A stretch of 64,000 bases of DNA, taken from assembly GCF_000178855.1 (NCBI RefSeq), contig NZ_ADVG01000003.1, positions 2,343,341 through 2,407,340 of the forward strand, in the 5' to 3' direction. Shown here one piece after another: positions 24,434 through 34,170 of the stretch (positions are counted from its first letter, which is position 1; the number at the start of each line of letters is the position of its first letter). The notes below the pieces were generated by a model. The model did not search any database. It worked only from the letters and a program-made list of their open reading frames with translations, and was not told the DNA's origin. Source of the DNA: Ktedonobacter racemifer DSM 44963 (lineage in GTDB: Bacteria > Chloroflexota > Ktedonobacteria > Ktedonobacterales > Ktedonobacteraceae). The translations under genes and the position numbers were made by a program.

Positions 24434-26158
24434 TCAGTCTGAGTATTTCACGATTCCACAGCTTCGCAAGATCTCGACTGTCGGGTCTTCACTCCTGTCC
24501 GGTTCCAGTACCACCAACTCAAGCGCGGGGAATGAGAGGAGCGCGTCGAGGTTGAGCAGTCGCTTGCATTTCCACAGGTTAAGATAAGTCAGGTGCTTAA
24601 GCGAAGCGAGCATTGCCAGATCTTCCTCATCCAACTGTTGACAGAATGTCAGGTCCAGGTAGGTCAGTTCCGTCAACTGTGCCAGTGGGGAGAAATCCGT
24701 CACGGTTTTACAGTATGTCAAACGCAGGATGCTCAATTTCTTCAACCCGGCCAGGGGTGACAGATCTTTCACTGCATCGGCGGACGACAATCGAAGCGTG
24801 TGCAATGCGCTCAATCCCGCCAAGGGCGACAAATCCTCCACGGCCTGACACTCCTTCAGATTGAGTTCGGTCAAGCGGGTCAATCCACTTAGGGGCGACA
24901 AATCCTCCGTCTCTCTGCAATCATCGATGGTCATGGTCTCTACCTCGCGCAATTGCGCGAGAGGCGACAGGTCTACCTTGTGATATTGCTGCATGCCGAA
25001 ATGAAGTTCTTTTAATGCTCCTAAGTTTGCCAGTGGTGAAATATCCCGAAATTTCCCCCACAACGGAAGCTCCAGCGACTGCAATCTCCGTAGGTTTGCC
25101 AGCGGGGAAAGATCGCTTATTTCAGAGCACCCCTGCAACGAGAGCGCCCTCAGCTCTTGCATCTCGGCCAAAGGGGTGAGGTCGTTGAGCTGTTTGCAAT
25201 AGCGACACTCCAGCATCCGCAGCCCTTGCAACAGAGGGAGCGTTGAAAGATCTTTCAGCCCTTCCCAGTGTGAGAGCCTGAGTGCGGACAGATGTGAAAA
25301 CGATGGAAGAGGGGGAAGCGCACTCCTCTCTCTGATGCGCGTAAGCGTCAACCGCTCCAGATCTAGCAGCGCTGATAACGTCGTGGCAGCAAAGTTGCCC
25401 TCGATTGTCAGTTCCCTTAGCTGAGGCAGGATCGACAGTTGAGAGAGATCAACAGGCTTCCAGCAGGAAATGTTGCAATGCTCCAAACTGGCGTGTGCTG
25501 GCAGTGAAGAAAGATCGCTCAGAGTCCCGCTCCAGAGTCTGAATGCTTTCAGGTGTGGGAATGCCTTCAACCCGGAAAGATCGGTCAAATCGCTCCCCTG
25601 TATCGAGAGGCTGGTGAGTGGTGACAGGCACGTAAGCGCGGAGAGGTCGGTAGAGGGCCAGGAGTCGATGATTACTTCCTTGAGTCCCGGCATTTGTGTC
25701 AGAAATGCCAGGTCCCCCTTTTTACAGGCAGGAGCAGAGGAAAAGAAATGAAGCCGCCCTGTGTAATCAGGCGCATGAGCGAGCGCTTCAATCCCCTTCA
25801 ACGAGGGTAACTCACCCACGGTAAAGATATCTGCCCCTAACGTTCTGCGTACCTTTGTCTGCAACCAGTTCGGCCACGGCCTGCGCTTCAATCCTCTTTG
25901 CAATTTCATGTATTCATCCTGCACTGTCTGCCGTTGATCCTGTTGATACTCGTCCAAGAGCCGCAATGCTGCTGGCTCTCTCATCAGCGCTAGGGCGAGC
26001 ATACAAACTCGTTGCGTCTTCGTGTCGCGTTGAGGATGGTATTGCAACACCGAAAGTGCTGCCGTGCCGACTGCTGCCAGAAAATGGACTTCTTCTCTCG
26101 TCGTGGGAGCGCGTAGGGGAGCAAGAGGGGGAGGAAAGACTTCGCGATGGCTCTCCAT
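24434..26158 (-). CDS. leucine-rich-repeat protein
   Basis: A 574-residue protein. After a mostly helical N-terminal region (about residues 1-130) come some 17 leucine-rich repeats of 22-25 residues with the pattern LSPLAxLxxLxxLxLxxC, for example VKDLSPLAGLKKLSILRLTY and DFSPLAQLTELTYLDLTFCQ. Such repeats bind proteins. No signal peptide or membrane segment is seen, so it is probably cytoplasmic. The ATG at 26158 has AAGGAGAA six bases upstream. No neighbouring gene explains its role. Confidence 0.8.
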   Translation of the reverse strand: MESHREVFPPPLAPLRAPTTREEVHFLAAVGTAALSVLQYHPQRDTKTQRVCMLALALMREPAALRLLDEYQQDQRQTVQDEYMKLQRGLKRRPWPNWLQTKVRRTLGADIFTVGELPSLKGIEALAHAPDYTGRLHFFSSAPACKKGDLAFLTQMPGLKEVIIDSWPSTDLSALTCLSPLTSLSIQGSDLTDLSGLKAFPHLKAFRLWSGTLSDLSSLPAHASLEHCNISCWKPVDLSQLSILPQLRELTIEGNFAATTLSALLDLERLTLTRIRERSALPPLPSFSHLSALRLSHWEGLKDLSTLPLLQGLRMLECRYCKQLNDLTPLAEMQELRALSLQGCSEISDLSPLANLRRLQSLELPLWGKFRDISPLANLGALKELHFGMQQYHKVDLSPLAQLREVETMTIDDCRETEDLSPLSGLTRLTELNLKECQAVEDLSPLAGLSALHTLRLSSADAVKDLSPLAGLKKLSILRLTYCKTVTDFSPLAQLTELTYLDLTFCQQLDEEDLAMLASLKHLTYLNLWKCKRLLNLDALLSFPALELVVLEPDRSEDPTVEILRSCGIVKYSD

Positions 26159-26456
26159 GCTTATTCTCCTTCTTTTTTCACAATACTAGCAGTACTCCAA
26201 TCCAGGAGTCAAGGATCTGAGAGGCTGTTTGGACCGAGAAGCTGCCTTTGGGGTTGGGCTGGAGCTGCACTGTGTGACTGTTGATTGCACATCACGAGGT
26301 TCAACGTACCGATGCCGCTCGGAGCCATCCAAGGCGGTGCTATCGGCTTCAGTGATACAATAACTCAGAACTGCCAGGGAATCCGCCCAGTGTTCGTATC
26401 TCGTAGATCGTCGCATCCAGATCCTCATTCGTTACTAATACAGAGAGGGGGAGAGT
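26159..26456. other. intergenic region without recognisable gene
   Basis: Spacer between the divergent LRR gene and the gene at 26457. It holds the ribosome binding sites of both, but no convincing promoter, RNA or repeat. Confidence 0.4.
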
Positions 26457-26840
26457 ATGAAGCAGAACATCAGAAGGAAACTGGAAGGATGTGTTTTAGC
26501 CCCAGTCTTAGCAGGGATGCTCATCTACATTAGACTGTCCCGTTGGCTGAATCCCACCATCATTCGTCTTACGGAGAAGGGGGGGTCTCACACTATTCGT
26601 TTGCCTCGCTGGTTTCTCTTTGAGAATGCCGTGAAGTCAGAGGTGAGAGTATGCGCGAGGAATGGTCGTGGCGAGATTCCCAAAAAGGTACGTGGTCGAG
26701 GGATGGTGTTACGGCCAGGACAGAAGCGGAAAATATTCTTCCCTGCCGAAAGCTCCTTCGAGATTGAGGTCTATGGAATAGACGGGGAAAGATTGGAGCA
26801 GGTCAAGCTCAGGATAGAGATTTCAAGATATGCAGAGTAG
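26457..26840 (+). CDS. small uncharacterised basic protein
   Basis: A 127-residue protein, very rich in Arg and Lys, with a modestly hydrophobic N-terminal stretch (CVLAPVLAGMLIYIRLSRWL). The part SEVRVCARNGRGEI to KIFFPAESSFEIEVYGIDG reads like a small beta domain. I do not recognise the family. The ATG has GGGGGAGAG immediately upstream, a good ribosome binding site. It ends at the start of the inverted-repeat cassette at 26839. Confidence 0.5.
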   Translation: MKQNIRRKLEGCVLAPVLAGMLIYIRLSRWLNPTIIRLTEKGGSHTIRLPRWFLFENAVKSEVRVCARNGRGEIPKKVRGRGMVLRPGQKRKIFFPAESSFEIEVYGIDGERLEQVKLRIEISRYAE

Positions 26841-27089
26841 GCCTGTCAGTGTGTTTTTGACCTTATCTCGACGTGATAACCTGGAACTAGCTGAGAAGCC
26901 GACTCACGTAACGTTGAAACGTCTTTAACGTAAACGACGTAGCGTTTAACGTGGCTTGTAGAACGGAACGAACGTCATTTAAACGTCTTAACGTTAATGT
27001 TTAGAACGTATTAAAAAAACATACGTTGTATACGTTGTTGTCATTACCAAATCCACGTCGAGATAATTGATGAAAAACACCGACAGGCC
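26839..27089. repeat. 251-bp cassette: terminal inverted repeats around a cluster of AACGT motifs
   Basis: The ends 26839-26874 (GGCCTGTCAGTGTGTTTTTG...) and 27054-27089 are imperfect inverted repeats of about 36 bp, both finishing in TTATCTCGACGTG. Between them AACGT or its complement ACGTT occurs about a dozen times, several in AACGTT palindromes (26905-27035). No protein is encoded. It could be a miniature transposable element, a cluster of binding sites, or both. The region 27090-27328 that follows is plain leader. Confidence 0.5.
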
Positions 27090-27328
27090 AGTAGCATGCA
27101 TACTGTTCTTGTCCAGCATTTCTGGTAGCATGAGAGGCATTGTCCAGGGAAGAAATCCGTGTCTCGCTGGCGGTATGGCTTCCTTACCGCGTTGAGAGGG
27201 GTTCGCCAGCAGTATCGAGGGTGCGTAAGATCCAAATATTTGACAAATGGCAAAGACGAGGTATGGATGTATGCTACAATAAAATGACATTGATCAATTT
27301 CATCGAGCTTGAAAAGGAGTTCTTCCCG

Positions 27329-28003
27329 ATGCAGTATCCGCCACCTCCGCCCCAACAGTATCCTCCAACGTATTCTCAGCAACCACAGCAGTATCTGTAT
27401 GTACCGCCGAGCAGAAAAGCAGAGGGATTGGTGATCTATCCGCATCGAGGCACGGCGATCAAACGTTTGATCGTTATGATTGTGGTATTTGTGGTATATA
27501 TCGGCGTGATAATATATCAGGTGTACGTAAAATCCGCGAATGTTACTGATCCTACCAGTATGGCAGTATATAGTGCGATCGGTACTGTCCCCTTGTTGCT
27601 AATGATATTGATGATATGTCTAGTAGTGCTGGGGATTTTCTTTCCAAAGCCGATGATGACGATCGACCAGCACGGCATTAGTTTTGCGCAGTTGCCGTCA
27701 GTACGAGCAGAAGTACCGGGAGTAAAAGGTGCCTTTCTGGCCTGGTACGAGATTGATATGCTCTATCCTTATACCCATGGGGCTTACAGGTATCTGTGCA
27801 TTCGGCCGCGCGACCCCAATCTGTATATTGCGCGGGTCGGCGGGATCAGCCCACTGACCCAGAAAGTGCAGGGGCTAACGGGCTCACCAATTAATATAGC
27901 CCAGGTCTACCTGGGCCAGCCAGCCAACGAGGTCCTGCGACTGATTTATACGCAGTATACGCAGGAGATTACACAGAACAATATTACATTGCGCATGCAA
28001 TAA
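27329..28003 (+). CDS. two-TM membrane protein with proline-rich N-terminus
   Basis: A 224-residue protein beginning MQYPPPPPQQYPP, a Pro/Gln/Tyr-rich cytoplasmic tail of about 35 residues. Two membrane segments follow (LIVMIVVFVVYIGVIIYQVY and TVPLLLMILMICLVVLGIFF). A C-terminal domain (MTIDQHGISFAQLPSVRAEV, FLAWYEIDMLYPY) resembles the PH-like domains found after two membrane helices in bacterial proteins; that assignment is tentative. The ATG at 27329 has AAAAGGAG nine bases upstream, better than starts further up. A weak hairpin follows at about 28018-28054. Confidence 0.6.
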   Translation: MQYPPPPPQQYPPTYSQQPQQYLYVPPSRKAEGLVIYPHRGTAIKRLIVMIVVFVVYIGVIIYQVYVKSANVTDPTSMAVYSAIGTVPLLLMILMICLVVLGIFFPKPMMTIDQHGISFAQLPSVRAEVPGVKGAFLAWYEIDMLYPYTHGAYRYLCIRPRDPNLYIARVGGISPLTQKVQGLTGSPINIAQVYLGQPANEVLRLIYTQYTQEITQNNITLRMQ

Positions 28004-28188
28004 TCAGCAAATGCTCGCTTTCTCTCCTTAAGAAGGACGTCCCTCAGAGAGAAAATTTACCGTTTACAGCGAACCTGATACCACCAGGATTGCGGCAAGG
28101 GTGCCCTCGGCTTGAGCCGTAGGGAGGAATCGCCGCATATACTACATGCAAGATTGACAATTCTACCGTTTAGTGGTGAAATGCGTGC

Positions 28189-29288
28189 ATGCAGATACAA
28201 CGAACCGTTCCTCTTGTGATAGCGCCTGATCGCGACCTTGAGCGCACCATTGATGTGTTTCGGGAGGTGCAACATGCCCTCTCTGAACCGTGTTTCAATG
28301 GTGGGAAGCCTCTTGGCGCTCTCGCCTTGCAACGGGCGTGTTACCATCAGGTGAAAGGTTCGCTCTCGGCACAAATGACAATTTCTGCTATTCGTCTTGT
28401 CTTCGCTGCCTATGCCAGCGCCAGGGCAAATAAAAAGCCCGCGCAATGCCCCTTCTTCTTCAAGAAAGCTCGTGCTTTGTTCCTGGTGGGCAAGCGTGGG
28501 CGCGACGCTGATTTTCATCAGGATGGCACCCTCTCCATCTGGACGGTGGCGGGGCGGAAACACCTCACCTATTCCATTCCTCAAGACTTTGAGACCACCT
28601 TTGAGAAAGCCGTTGAGATTGATAGCCTCACCGTCACCAAGCGCCATGGCAAGCTCATTGGACGTGTCACATTTATGCTTGACGCCCCAGAACCGCAAGG
28701 ATTCTCCCGGTAGGGATTGATCTCGAGGAGACCAATGCCCTTGTCGCAGTTGACCCCGATGGGCGCACCTTCTTTGTGAGTGGGAAAAACATCAAAGTCA
28801 AAAACTGACGTACCGCCAAGACCCGCGCTCGTCTCCAGCGCAAACATGCGACCCGTAAGGCAGAGAAGAAAGATACACACAGTATTCGGCGTCTTCTCAA
28901 ACGGCTTGGTCGCACACAACGCAATCGTACCCGCACCTTTGCCCAACAAGCAGCCAAGCAACTGATCACCTTTGCCTCTGAGAATGCCGTGCTCGTCTTT
29001 GAGGACTTGCATATGCCCAAACCAGAGAAGGGCAAGCTCAGGGGCAAGGCACTTCGACGTCGAATGTCGCTGTGGCAACGATGCCTCATTCGCACCTGTG
29101 TGGAGAACAAAGCTCAGGAATGTGGGCTGAGTGTCACTCAGGTGAACCCTGCCTACACGAGTAAGAATTGTTCTCGCTGTGGTTTGCGTGGGGTGCGCAA
29201 ACGTCATGCCTTCTCCTGCCCTCACTGCGGTCACACGGACCATGCTGATGTGAATGCGGCGGTAGTGCGCCGTTTCGGCGTACATTAA
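28189..29288 (+). pseudogene. tnpB: TnpB-family protein, broken by a frameshift and a stop
   Basis: The N-terminal frame (MQIQRTVPLVIAPDRDLERT...) runs to 28713. After a frame change at about 28700 the text continues VGIDLEETNALVAVDPDGRT (catalytic Asp region) to a TGA at 28807, then RTAKTRARLQRK, VLVFEDLHMPKPEKGK (Glu) and CSRCG...CPHCGHTDHADVN (zinc finger and last Asp). The gene is thus recognisable end to end but inactive. The upstream 130 bp contain a hairpin CCCTCGGCTTGAGCCGTAGG at about 28105, possibly a left-end structure. Confidence 0.75.
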
Positions 29289-29409
29289 ATTTCTTCCGTA
29301 GGAAGATGGGGTTGAGAGTGATAACCTCAAGGACATTCGGCCTACTTGGCGAGGAAACTCAAAGAGGAAAATAGCATGTCGGAAAAGCGGTTAAACGCGA
29401 AGGTATGTA

Positions 29410-29870
29410 GTGTGATGCACCGCGAGTCCTGTACGTATGGTGAAACCTAGACTGGATGAACCTCAGTTTCCAGTGGTCTAAGCATTGGCTCAGCGCAGCA
29501 TACCTGTGGCGATGTCATTGGAATACACGCCTTTTTAGCGCGGGCGTGGAATACTCTCTCCAATGAACGACCAGTAATGAACTGGTTCAAGGAAACGAAC
29601 GAGGCACCTAAACGTACTTAACGTTTGATGTGCGCAAATGCGGGATCGTCTACGGGTGCGAGCCTATGACGACGGAGCTTCCATAGTACTCAAACGATCA
29701 AGGTAATGCTTGATACAAGGGGAAGGGAAGCAGGGAGTATTGTCGCAGATGGAGCGGTGCGCGAGATGCGTTATGCCTACCTCCATGAAACGACAAGAAA
29801 CCGGAGAGCCGGATGCGCGGAAATCGCGCACGTCCTGGTTCGGGAAGGGGCGGATGAAAACGTACCGCAA
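29410..29870 (+). ncRNA. possible ORF-less group II intron remnant
   Basis: The segment 29806-29841 (GAGCCGGATGCGCGGAAATC, then GCGCACGTCCTGGTTC) has the layout of group II intron domain V: a long stem closed by GAAA-like bases and a bulge. Upstream, 29410 starts GTGTG, compatible with the GUGYG 5' end, and structured sequence with GGTGAAACC, GGATGAACCTC and AAGGAAACGAACG resembles domain I. No reverse transcriptase is present and the span is short, so it may be a deletion derivative. The rest of 29289-30021 contains nothing else that I can identify. Confidence 0.4.
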
Positions 29871-30021
29871 GGCAACGCGTCAGCCGCCTACTTCACAACA
29901 TTCGCAACCGCTATACTGCCTTTCGGGGTAGTGGGCTGCTGTCAATCAGCCCTGAAGCCCAGTCCTAGGATGTGGGCAAGCTTCTGCATTCATGCATGAG
30001 GTTATTGACTGGCGAACCCCT

Positions 30022-30370
30022 TTAAGCCACGTCGTAGAGGCGAGCAAAAGCCGAACGGCGAGTTTGGGCGCGAGGAAGGCCATCAAACCATGCCATATTG
30101 CGAACGAGCGCTCTGATCAGCGGCTGTGGCGACGTGTTGCAGGTGCGTTTTTTCCTGCCTGATATACCGGGAACGGCGCAAACCCATCGTGCAAACCCCT
30201 TGTGAGACCGTGCCCTCAATCCCGGCTTGCCTGGCGTAGATCTGGGTGAAATCTTTGGTTTTCTCCTGCCCTCGCCTCTGTTTCAAGGCAAGATATTGTT
30301 CTTGCGGACGAATCGTGACGGTACGACGGATATGGCGGCTTGATTGGAGAAGGACAGGCTTGACAGTCTG
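30022..30370 (-). pseudogene. IS1182-family transposase C-terminal remnant
   Basis: Two frames give TVTIRPQEQYLALKQRRGQE, DFTQIYARQAGIEGTVSQGV and RYIRQEKTHLQHVATAADQ, then, after a frame change near 30100, ALVRNMAWFDGLPRAQTRRS. This is the C-terminal part of IS1182 transposases (catalytic Glu in AGIEGTVSQG). It is the part missing from the transposase at 54867-56025, although the two need not come from the same copy. Confidence 0.65.
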
Positions 30371-30403
30371 TTGTCGAGAACTTGATCTTGAGAGGGAGCT
30401 GTC

Positions 30404-31189
30404 TCAGCCAAGGAAGAACGTTCTCAATGCGGGGGCGAGAACGTCGTCAGCGGGGCCGTGGCCTTGACCTTCCAGTGTACGCAGCTGCCCATGAGGCATC
30501 GCTTTGCTCAGTGCTCGCGCCGTCTCATACATAAAGGGATAGCTTGCGCCACCGTTCATGATCAGCGTAGGCACGCGCACCTGCACTGCTCGTTCGATGG
30601 GTACCGAACCGTCTTTTCCCAGGATGGCGGTATGGTCGTAGGCAAGCGTCGGCGCTATCGCCTCAAGCCGTGGCCAGGCCGGGGACTGACGCATGGCTTC
30701 TATCTGCTCAGCTGGCATCCCAACATACTGCATAAACAGCGCGACAGCATCGCCTCGGCGATCAGAGGCTAACGCTTGTGTCAGTTGGTAGATGTATGCT
30801 TTCCATGCGAGCTTTGCCTCACTCGCATCATTGTATGGGGCCTCATACATAGCAAGCTTCTGAATGTTCTCACCGAGTTGTACGGCTGCTTCAAGAGCAA
30901 GTGCCGCCCCTGAGGAATGACCAAAGACAAACGCTGGCCCACCAGCCTCGATGATCAGAGCTTCGAGATCTTCGACCTCGCGCTCGACCGCATAGGGTAC
31001 GCTATCCTCACTCTCCCCTCGGCCGCGTCGGTCGTAGGCAAATACACTGAAGTGCGGCGCAAGGTGCGCTGATAGGGAAGACATGTCTGCACGTGTGGTC
31101 AGCGCGCCGGCCACCAGAATGAGCGCGGGTCCCTGACCCGACTGATCGAAAGCGATGGGAGTACCGTCTTTTGAAATGACTGTTCTCAT
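30404..31189 (-). CDS. alpha/beta hydrolase
   Basis: A 261-residue cytoplasmic hydrolase. Visible are the oxyanion strand GPALILVAGALTTRADM, YDRRGRGESEDS, the nucleophile elbow FGHSSGAALALEAA (Ser in GHSSG), the acid in PTLIMNGGASYPF or nearby, and the catalytic His in EGQGHGPADDVLAPAL. The length is normal for epoxide hydrolase or haloperoxidase-like members; the substrate cannot be told. The ATG at 31189 is chosen because GAGAGGAAA lies 5-13 bases upstream. It stands alone. Confidence 0.85.
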   Translation of the reverse strand: MRTVISKDGTPIAFDQSGQGPALILVAGALTTRADMSSLSAHLAPHFSVFAYDRRGRGESEDSVPYAVEREVEDLEALIIEAGGPAFVFGHSSGAALALEAAVQLGENIQKLAMYEAPYNDASEAKLAWKAYIYQLTQALASDRRGDAVALFMQYVGMPAEQIEAMRQSPAWPRLEAIAPTLAYDHTAILGKDGSVPIERAVQVRVPTLIMNGGASYPFMYETARALSKAMPHGQLRTLEGQGHGPADDVLAPALRTFFLG

Positions 31190-31424
31190 GGAGTTTCCTC
31201 TCTTGTAGATCAACTGCTGTTTCCTCTTGCTTGTACATAGAAGCAGTGTAGCGCCCTGGCCTACAAAAAACTTCTCGTATCTTGCTCTTCACCACCCGAT
31301 GAACGGGGATCACGGTCTTGACCGGAACCACTCCAGGACAGGTGGAGCAACTCAGCGACGGACTCATTCAGTTGACCGTGCTCACCCCTCAGGGGGAACA
31401 GCAGATAATCGGCTCGCATAAAGA

Positions 31425-31461
31425 AGCACCTGTATAGAGAATCATTCTCTATACAGGTGCT
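31425..31461. terminator. 17-bp perfect hairpin, probable terminator
   Basis: AGCACCTGTATAGAGAA and its exact complement flank the loop TCA, followed by CTTGTT. The left arm contains the stop codon of a frame whose tail reads LTVLTPQGEQQIIGSHKEAPV (31300-31437), with no recognisable start or family. The DUF692 coding remnant starts right after the hairpin. The rest of 31190-31424 shows no gene. Confidence 0.5.
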
Positions 31462-31473
31462 CTTGTTATAAGC

Positions 31474-32261
31474 TATTGATTTTCTGGAAATTATTACTGA
31501 GAACTATCTCTCACACCCAGATGCCTATAGATCATTAGAAGAGTTGTGTGATCACTTCCCTGTCATCCCCCATGGAGTGGATTTATCAATAGGATCGATG
31601 ATGCATCTCGAGACATTGTACCTCAAAGCCATCAAGCGCATTTCGGATGTGACGAAGGCTCCCTACTATAGCGAACATCTGTGTAAGCGAACATCTGTGT
31701 ATGACCAAAACGCCAGGGTGCTATATTGGCCATCTTGCGCCTTTATGGTTCTCAGAGGAATTATTGCAGCACGTAATTCGTCGTGTTCATATGCTTCAGG
31801 ACTATCTAGAGAAACCACTCATCCTGGAGAATGTTACCTATATGTTGGAAATCCCCTCTAGCCCTATGAGTCAGACCGAATTCTTTCAACGGTTGGTCGA
31901 GGCAACAGGTTGCGGCATTTTGCTTGATGTCACTAATGTCTTCATTAATGCAGCGAATCATGCATTTGACGCCCGACAGTTTGTAGCGCACATGCCACTC
32001 TCACATCTCGTGCAAGTCCATATTGCTGGCGGATATCAGAGAGGTGGTTGGTATGTTGATGGACACAGCGAGCTTGTGCCACCCGATATTTTCAGCCTTT
32101 TTGAATACTTGGTATCACTGTGTCAGGTAAAAAGCGTTATCTTTGAGCATGATGCACATTTTCCTCCCATCGCTGATCTGCTACAGCAGATGGATCGGGC
32201 ACGCGCTATTGTACGTCGACAACAGAGGAATGATATGCCAAATGAATGCGTTTCTTCATAA
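31474..32261 (+). pseudogene. DUF692 (MNIO-type) protein, N-truncated and frameshifted by a tandem duplication
   Basis: DUF692 proteins are multinuclear iron enzymes that modify peptides, often next to their substrate genes. The coding remnant runs DFLEIITENYLSHPDAY, FPVIPHGVDLSIGS and APYYSEHLC; then in a second frame GHLAPLWFSEELLQHVIRRV, LENVTYMLEI, TGCGILLDVTNVFINAANH, LVQVHIAGGYQRGG, DGHSELVPPDIFSLFEYLV and FEHDAHFPP. The His, Asp and Glu ligands are present. The shift comes from a 16-bp tandem duplication at 31671-31701. The first 15-20 residues are missing before 31474. No precursor peptide gene was found nearby. Confidence 0.75.
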
Positions 32262-32347
32262 ATATTGACGACTTAGCACATCAAGAGTAGGATACAGGAA
32301 ATTGTACTGAGGCCTCTCCGGCATACATGCACGGAGGTTCCTGTTCC

Positions 32348-33790
32348 TCACCCACCGTTTCCGGCCTCTCCCGAAGGAGAAACCGGCTCTTGGTGGAGAT
32401 AGGCAGGACTTTTCAGCCGACGCGCTCTGGCACGGGCAGCTTTGCCAGAAGCCGACACGCCCATGCTTGGGGGGAATGGCTCCCCTTCATTCGCACGTTG
32501 TTGCAGATCCTCCATCACGGCTCGCAGGCGCGGCTCCGCACCTTCCCAGACGTGCTGGGTGATGGAGGGTGTTGTTTGCTCAGGTTCCAGGTGGGCAATC
32601 AGGAAGGCCGAATACAGATCACGTTGCACTGGTCCCAACCCGCACTCACAACGGTGCCAACGCTGTGATCGTGGCTTCTTGTGATACTGCCCCGACTTCT
32701 GGCAGTACTGAGAGAGTTTGGTTTGGTAGGCTGAAACTTCGCGCAGGGTGCCGCCAGTTTTTGCAACTATGCGAGTCAAATGCGCTACAAACATCCCTGG
32801 GGCGCGAAGTCCGATGCTCCGACCATACTGCTTCTGCCATCCTTTGAACGAGGTTTTCTCTATGGTGATCGTGGTGCCCACCGAAGCGATGCGATGAGCC
32901 AGGTGTCCATGCAGACTCTTGCGGTGAGCAGCCAGCCGTCTTTCGGTCGTGGCGTGTTGTCTCCTGGTCGCCTGGTATCGCTTACTCTCCCTCCATTTGA
33001 GACGACCCTTGCCCTTTTTGACACGGCCCTTTTCGTCGTAATTGTTGGGATTCGTGGCGCGTCTTTGCCGGTCCATCTTGCGCTGCAACCGGCGTTTTTT
33101 GCTGGCATTGGGGGAAAGCTCCTGGCAGAACGTGACCAGGTCCGCCTTTGCTCGACGAGGGACAAGAGCGAGTGTCGATGGGCCAATATCCAGGCCAATC
33201 GTGTCTTTGCCGACCTCCTCATGCTTCGGTTTGACGAAGGCATGGCCCTCTAAAACCAATTGCACGGAATAACGATTGCTGTCTTTATCGGCTCCCTGTG
33301 CCTGTGGTGAGGAAGCTTTGCGGCGAACCAGGCGCACATACTTGATGGGGTGGCGCATGCCATGCTGCACCACTGGGTCTCCCCAGTCGATGATGGCTGG
33401 GATGACCTCTTGGTTCCAGATCAGGAAGCCGCCATCGCCCGCATTGGGATCACACACGAAGCGCAGGCCGACATCGTTACGTTTGCCCTCCACGCTATCG
33501 ATGCCACGTCCCTTGCTGCGGAAGCGTACTCGTGTGGCTTTCCCAACACAGACCCGATTGACCGCCTGATAGGCGCGAGTCGCAAGGGTTTGAGCCATGG
33601 TGCTCTCGATGTGATCAGCGATCCACGAGACACGGGCACGCTTGGCATACTCGTGTAGCTCGTATTCGGAGAAGTGATACTTCTTGCGTAAGGCAGAAAA
33701 AGCCTGAGCGCGTTGCTGTTTGTGCGAGCGTGGGAGAGCCCGCGCCTTGTTCCATGCAGAATCATTGCGCATGCATCGGAGCCGCTTCAT
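32348..33790 (-). CDS. tnpB: TnpB-family nuclease of a second type (480 residues)
   Basis: A longer TnpB-like protein. DTIGLDIGPSTLALV has the first Asp, TTITIEKTSFKGW the Glu, and HRCECGLGPVQRDLYSAFL the last Asp beside a CxC; the upstream pair is reduced to a single Cys (LSQYCQKSGQ). A Lys/Arg-rich insert (KKRRLQRKMDRQRRATNPNN) follows the first motif. Coding character continues upstream of the ATG at 33790 (LLELPLQVDWSQERQVRAHL) in the same frame without a good start codon, so the N-terminus may be frameshifted. An HTH gene diverges from it at 34006. Confidence 0.7.
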   Translation of the reverse strand: MKRLRCMRNDSAWNKARALPRSHKQQRAQAFSALRKKYHFSEYELHEYAKRARVSWIADHIESTMAQTLATRAYQAVNRVCVGKATRVRFRSKGRGIDSVEGKRNDVGLRFVCDPNAGDGGFLIWNQEVIPAIIDWGDPVVQHGMRHPIKYVRLVRRKASSPQAQGADKDSNRYSVQLVLEGHAFVKPKHEEVGKDTIGLDIGPSTLALVPRRAKADLVTFCQELSPNASKKRRLQRKMDRQRRATNPNNYDEKGRVKKGKGRLKWRESKRYQATRRQHATTERRLAAHRKSLHGHLAHRIASVGTTITIEKTSFKGWQKQYGRSIGLRAPGMFVAHLTRIVAKTGGTLREVSAYQTKLSQYCQKSGQYHKKPRSQRWHRCECGLGPVQRDLYSAFLIAHLEPEQTTPSITQHVWEGAEPRLRAVMEDLQQRANEGEPFPPSMGVSASGKAARARARRLKSPAYLHQEPVSPSGEAGNGG

Positions 33791-34005
33791 GGCTTCAGCA
33801 AGCAGAGCGTTGTAGAGGCACCGAGCCGCTTCCAGGTGCGCACGTACCTGGCGTTCCTGGCTCCAATCGACCTGGAGAGGGAGTTCGAGAAGAAAGGTCG
33901 GTGTCGCGGGCTCGCTTCATGACGTGCTTTGCCTTCCAATGCAGAATATCTCTTGAGAAAGAGAGGGGACTACTGCCCGTCCCTCGTGTCTTTCTCCACG
34001 TTCAC

Positions 34006-34170
34006 ATGCCTACACAGCTATTCCAGTTGGGCAGGCTTCTTCCGGTCACTCGACGATGTACCGTTCGGAAATGGATTCGTGAGAAGCAACTCCGCGCTCT
34101 TCAGGTAGGTCGAAGAGGAGGATACCATATCCGGCGCTCTGACTTCCATGAGCTTCGCGCGCAAGCGTGA
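34006..34170 (+). CDS. small MerR/excisionase-like helix-turn-helix protein of the TnpB element
   Basis: A 54-residue protein, MPTQLFQLGRLLPVTRRCTV and then RKWIREKQLRALQVGRRGGYHIRRSDF in consecutive parts. The order helix-turn-helix, KWIREKQL wing and GRRGGYHIRRSDF is that of excisionase/HTH_17 domains. It is divergent from tnpB, in the position occupied by the RHH gene in the other elements. A 6-bp inverted repeat TCTCTTGAGAAAGAGA lies upstream at about 33952-33967 as a candidate operator. The ribosome binding site is weak. Confidence 0.6.
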   Translation: MPTQLFQLGRLLPVTRRCTVRKWIREKQLRALQVGRRGGYHIRRSDFHELRAQA

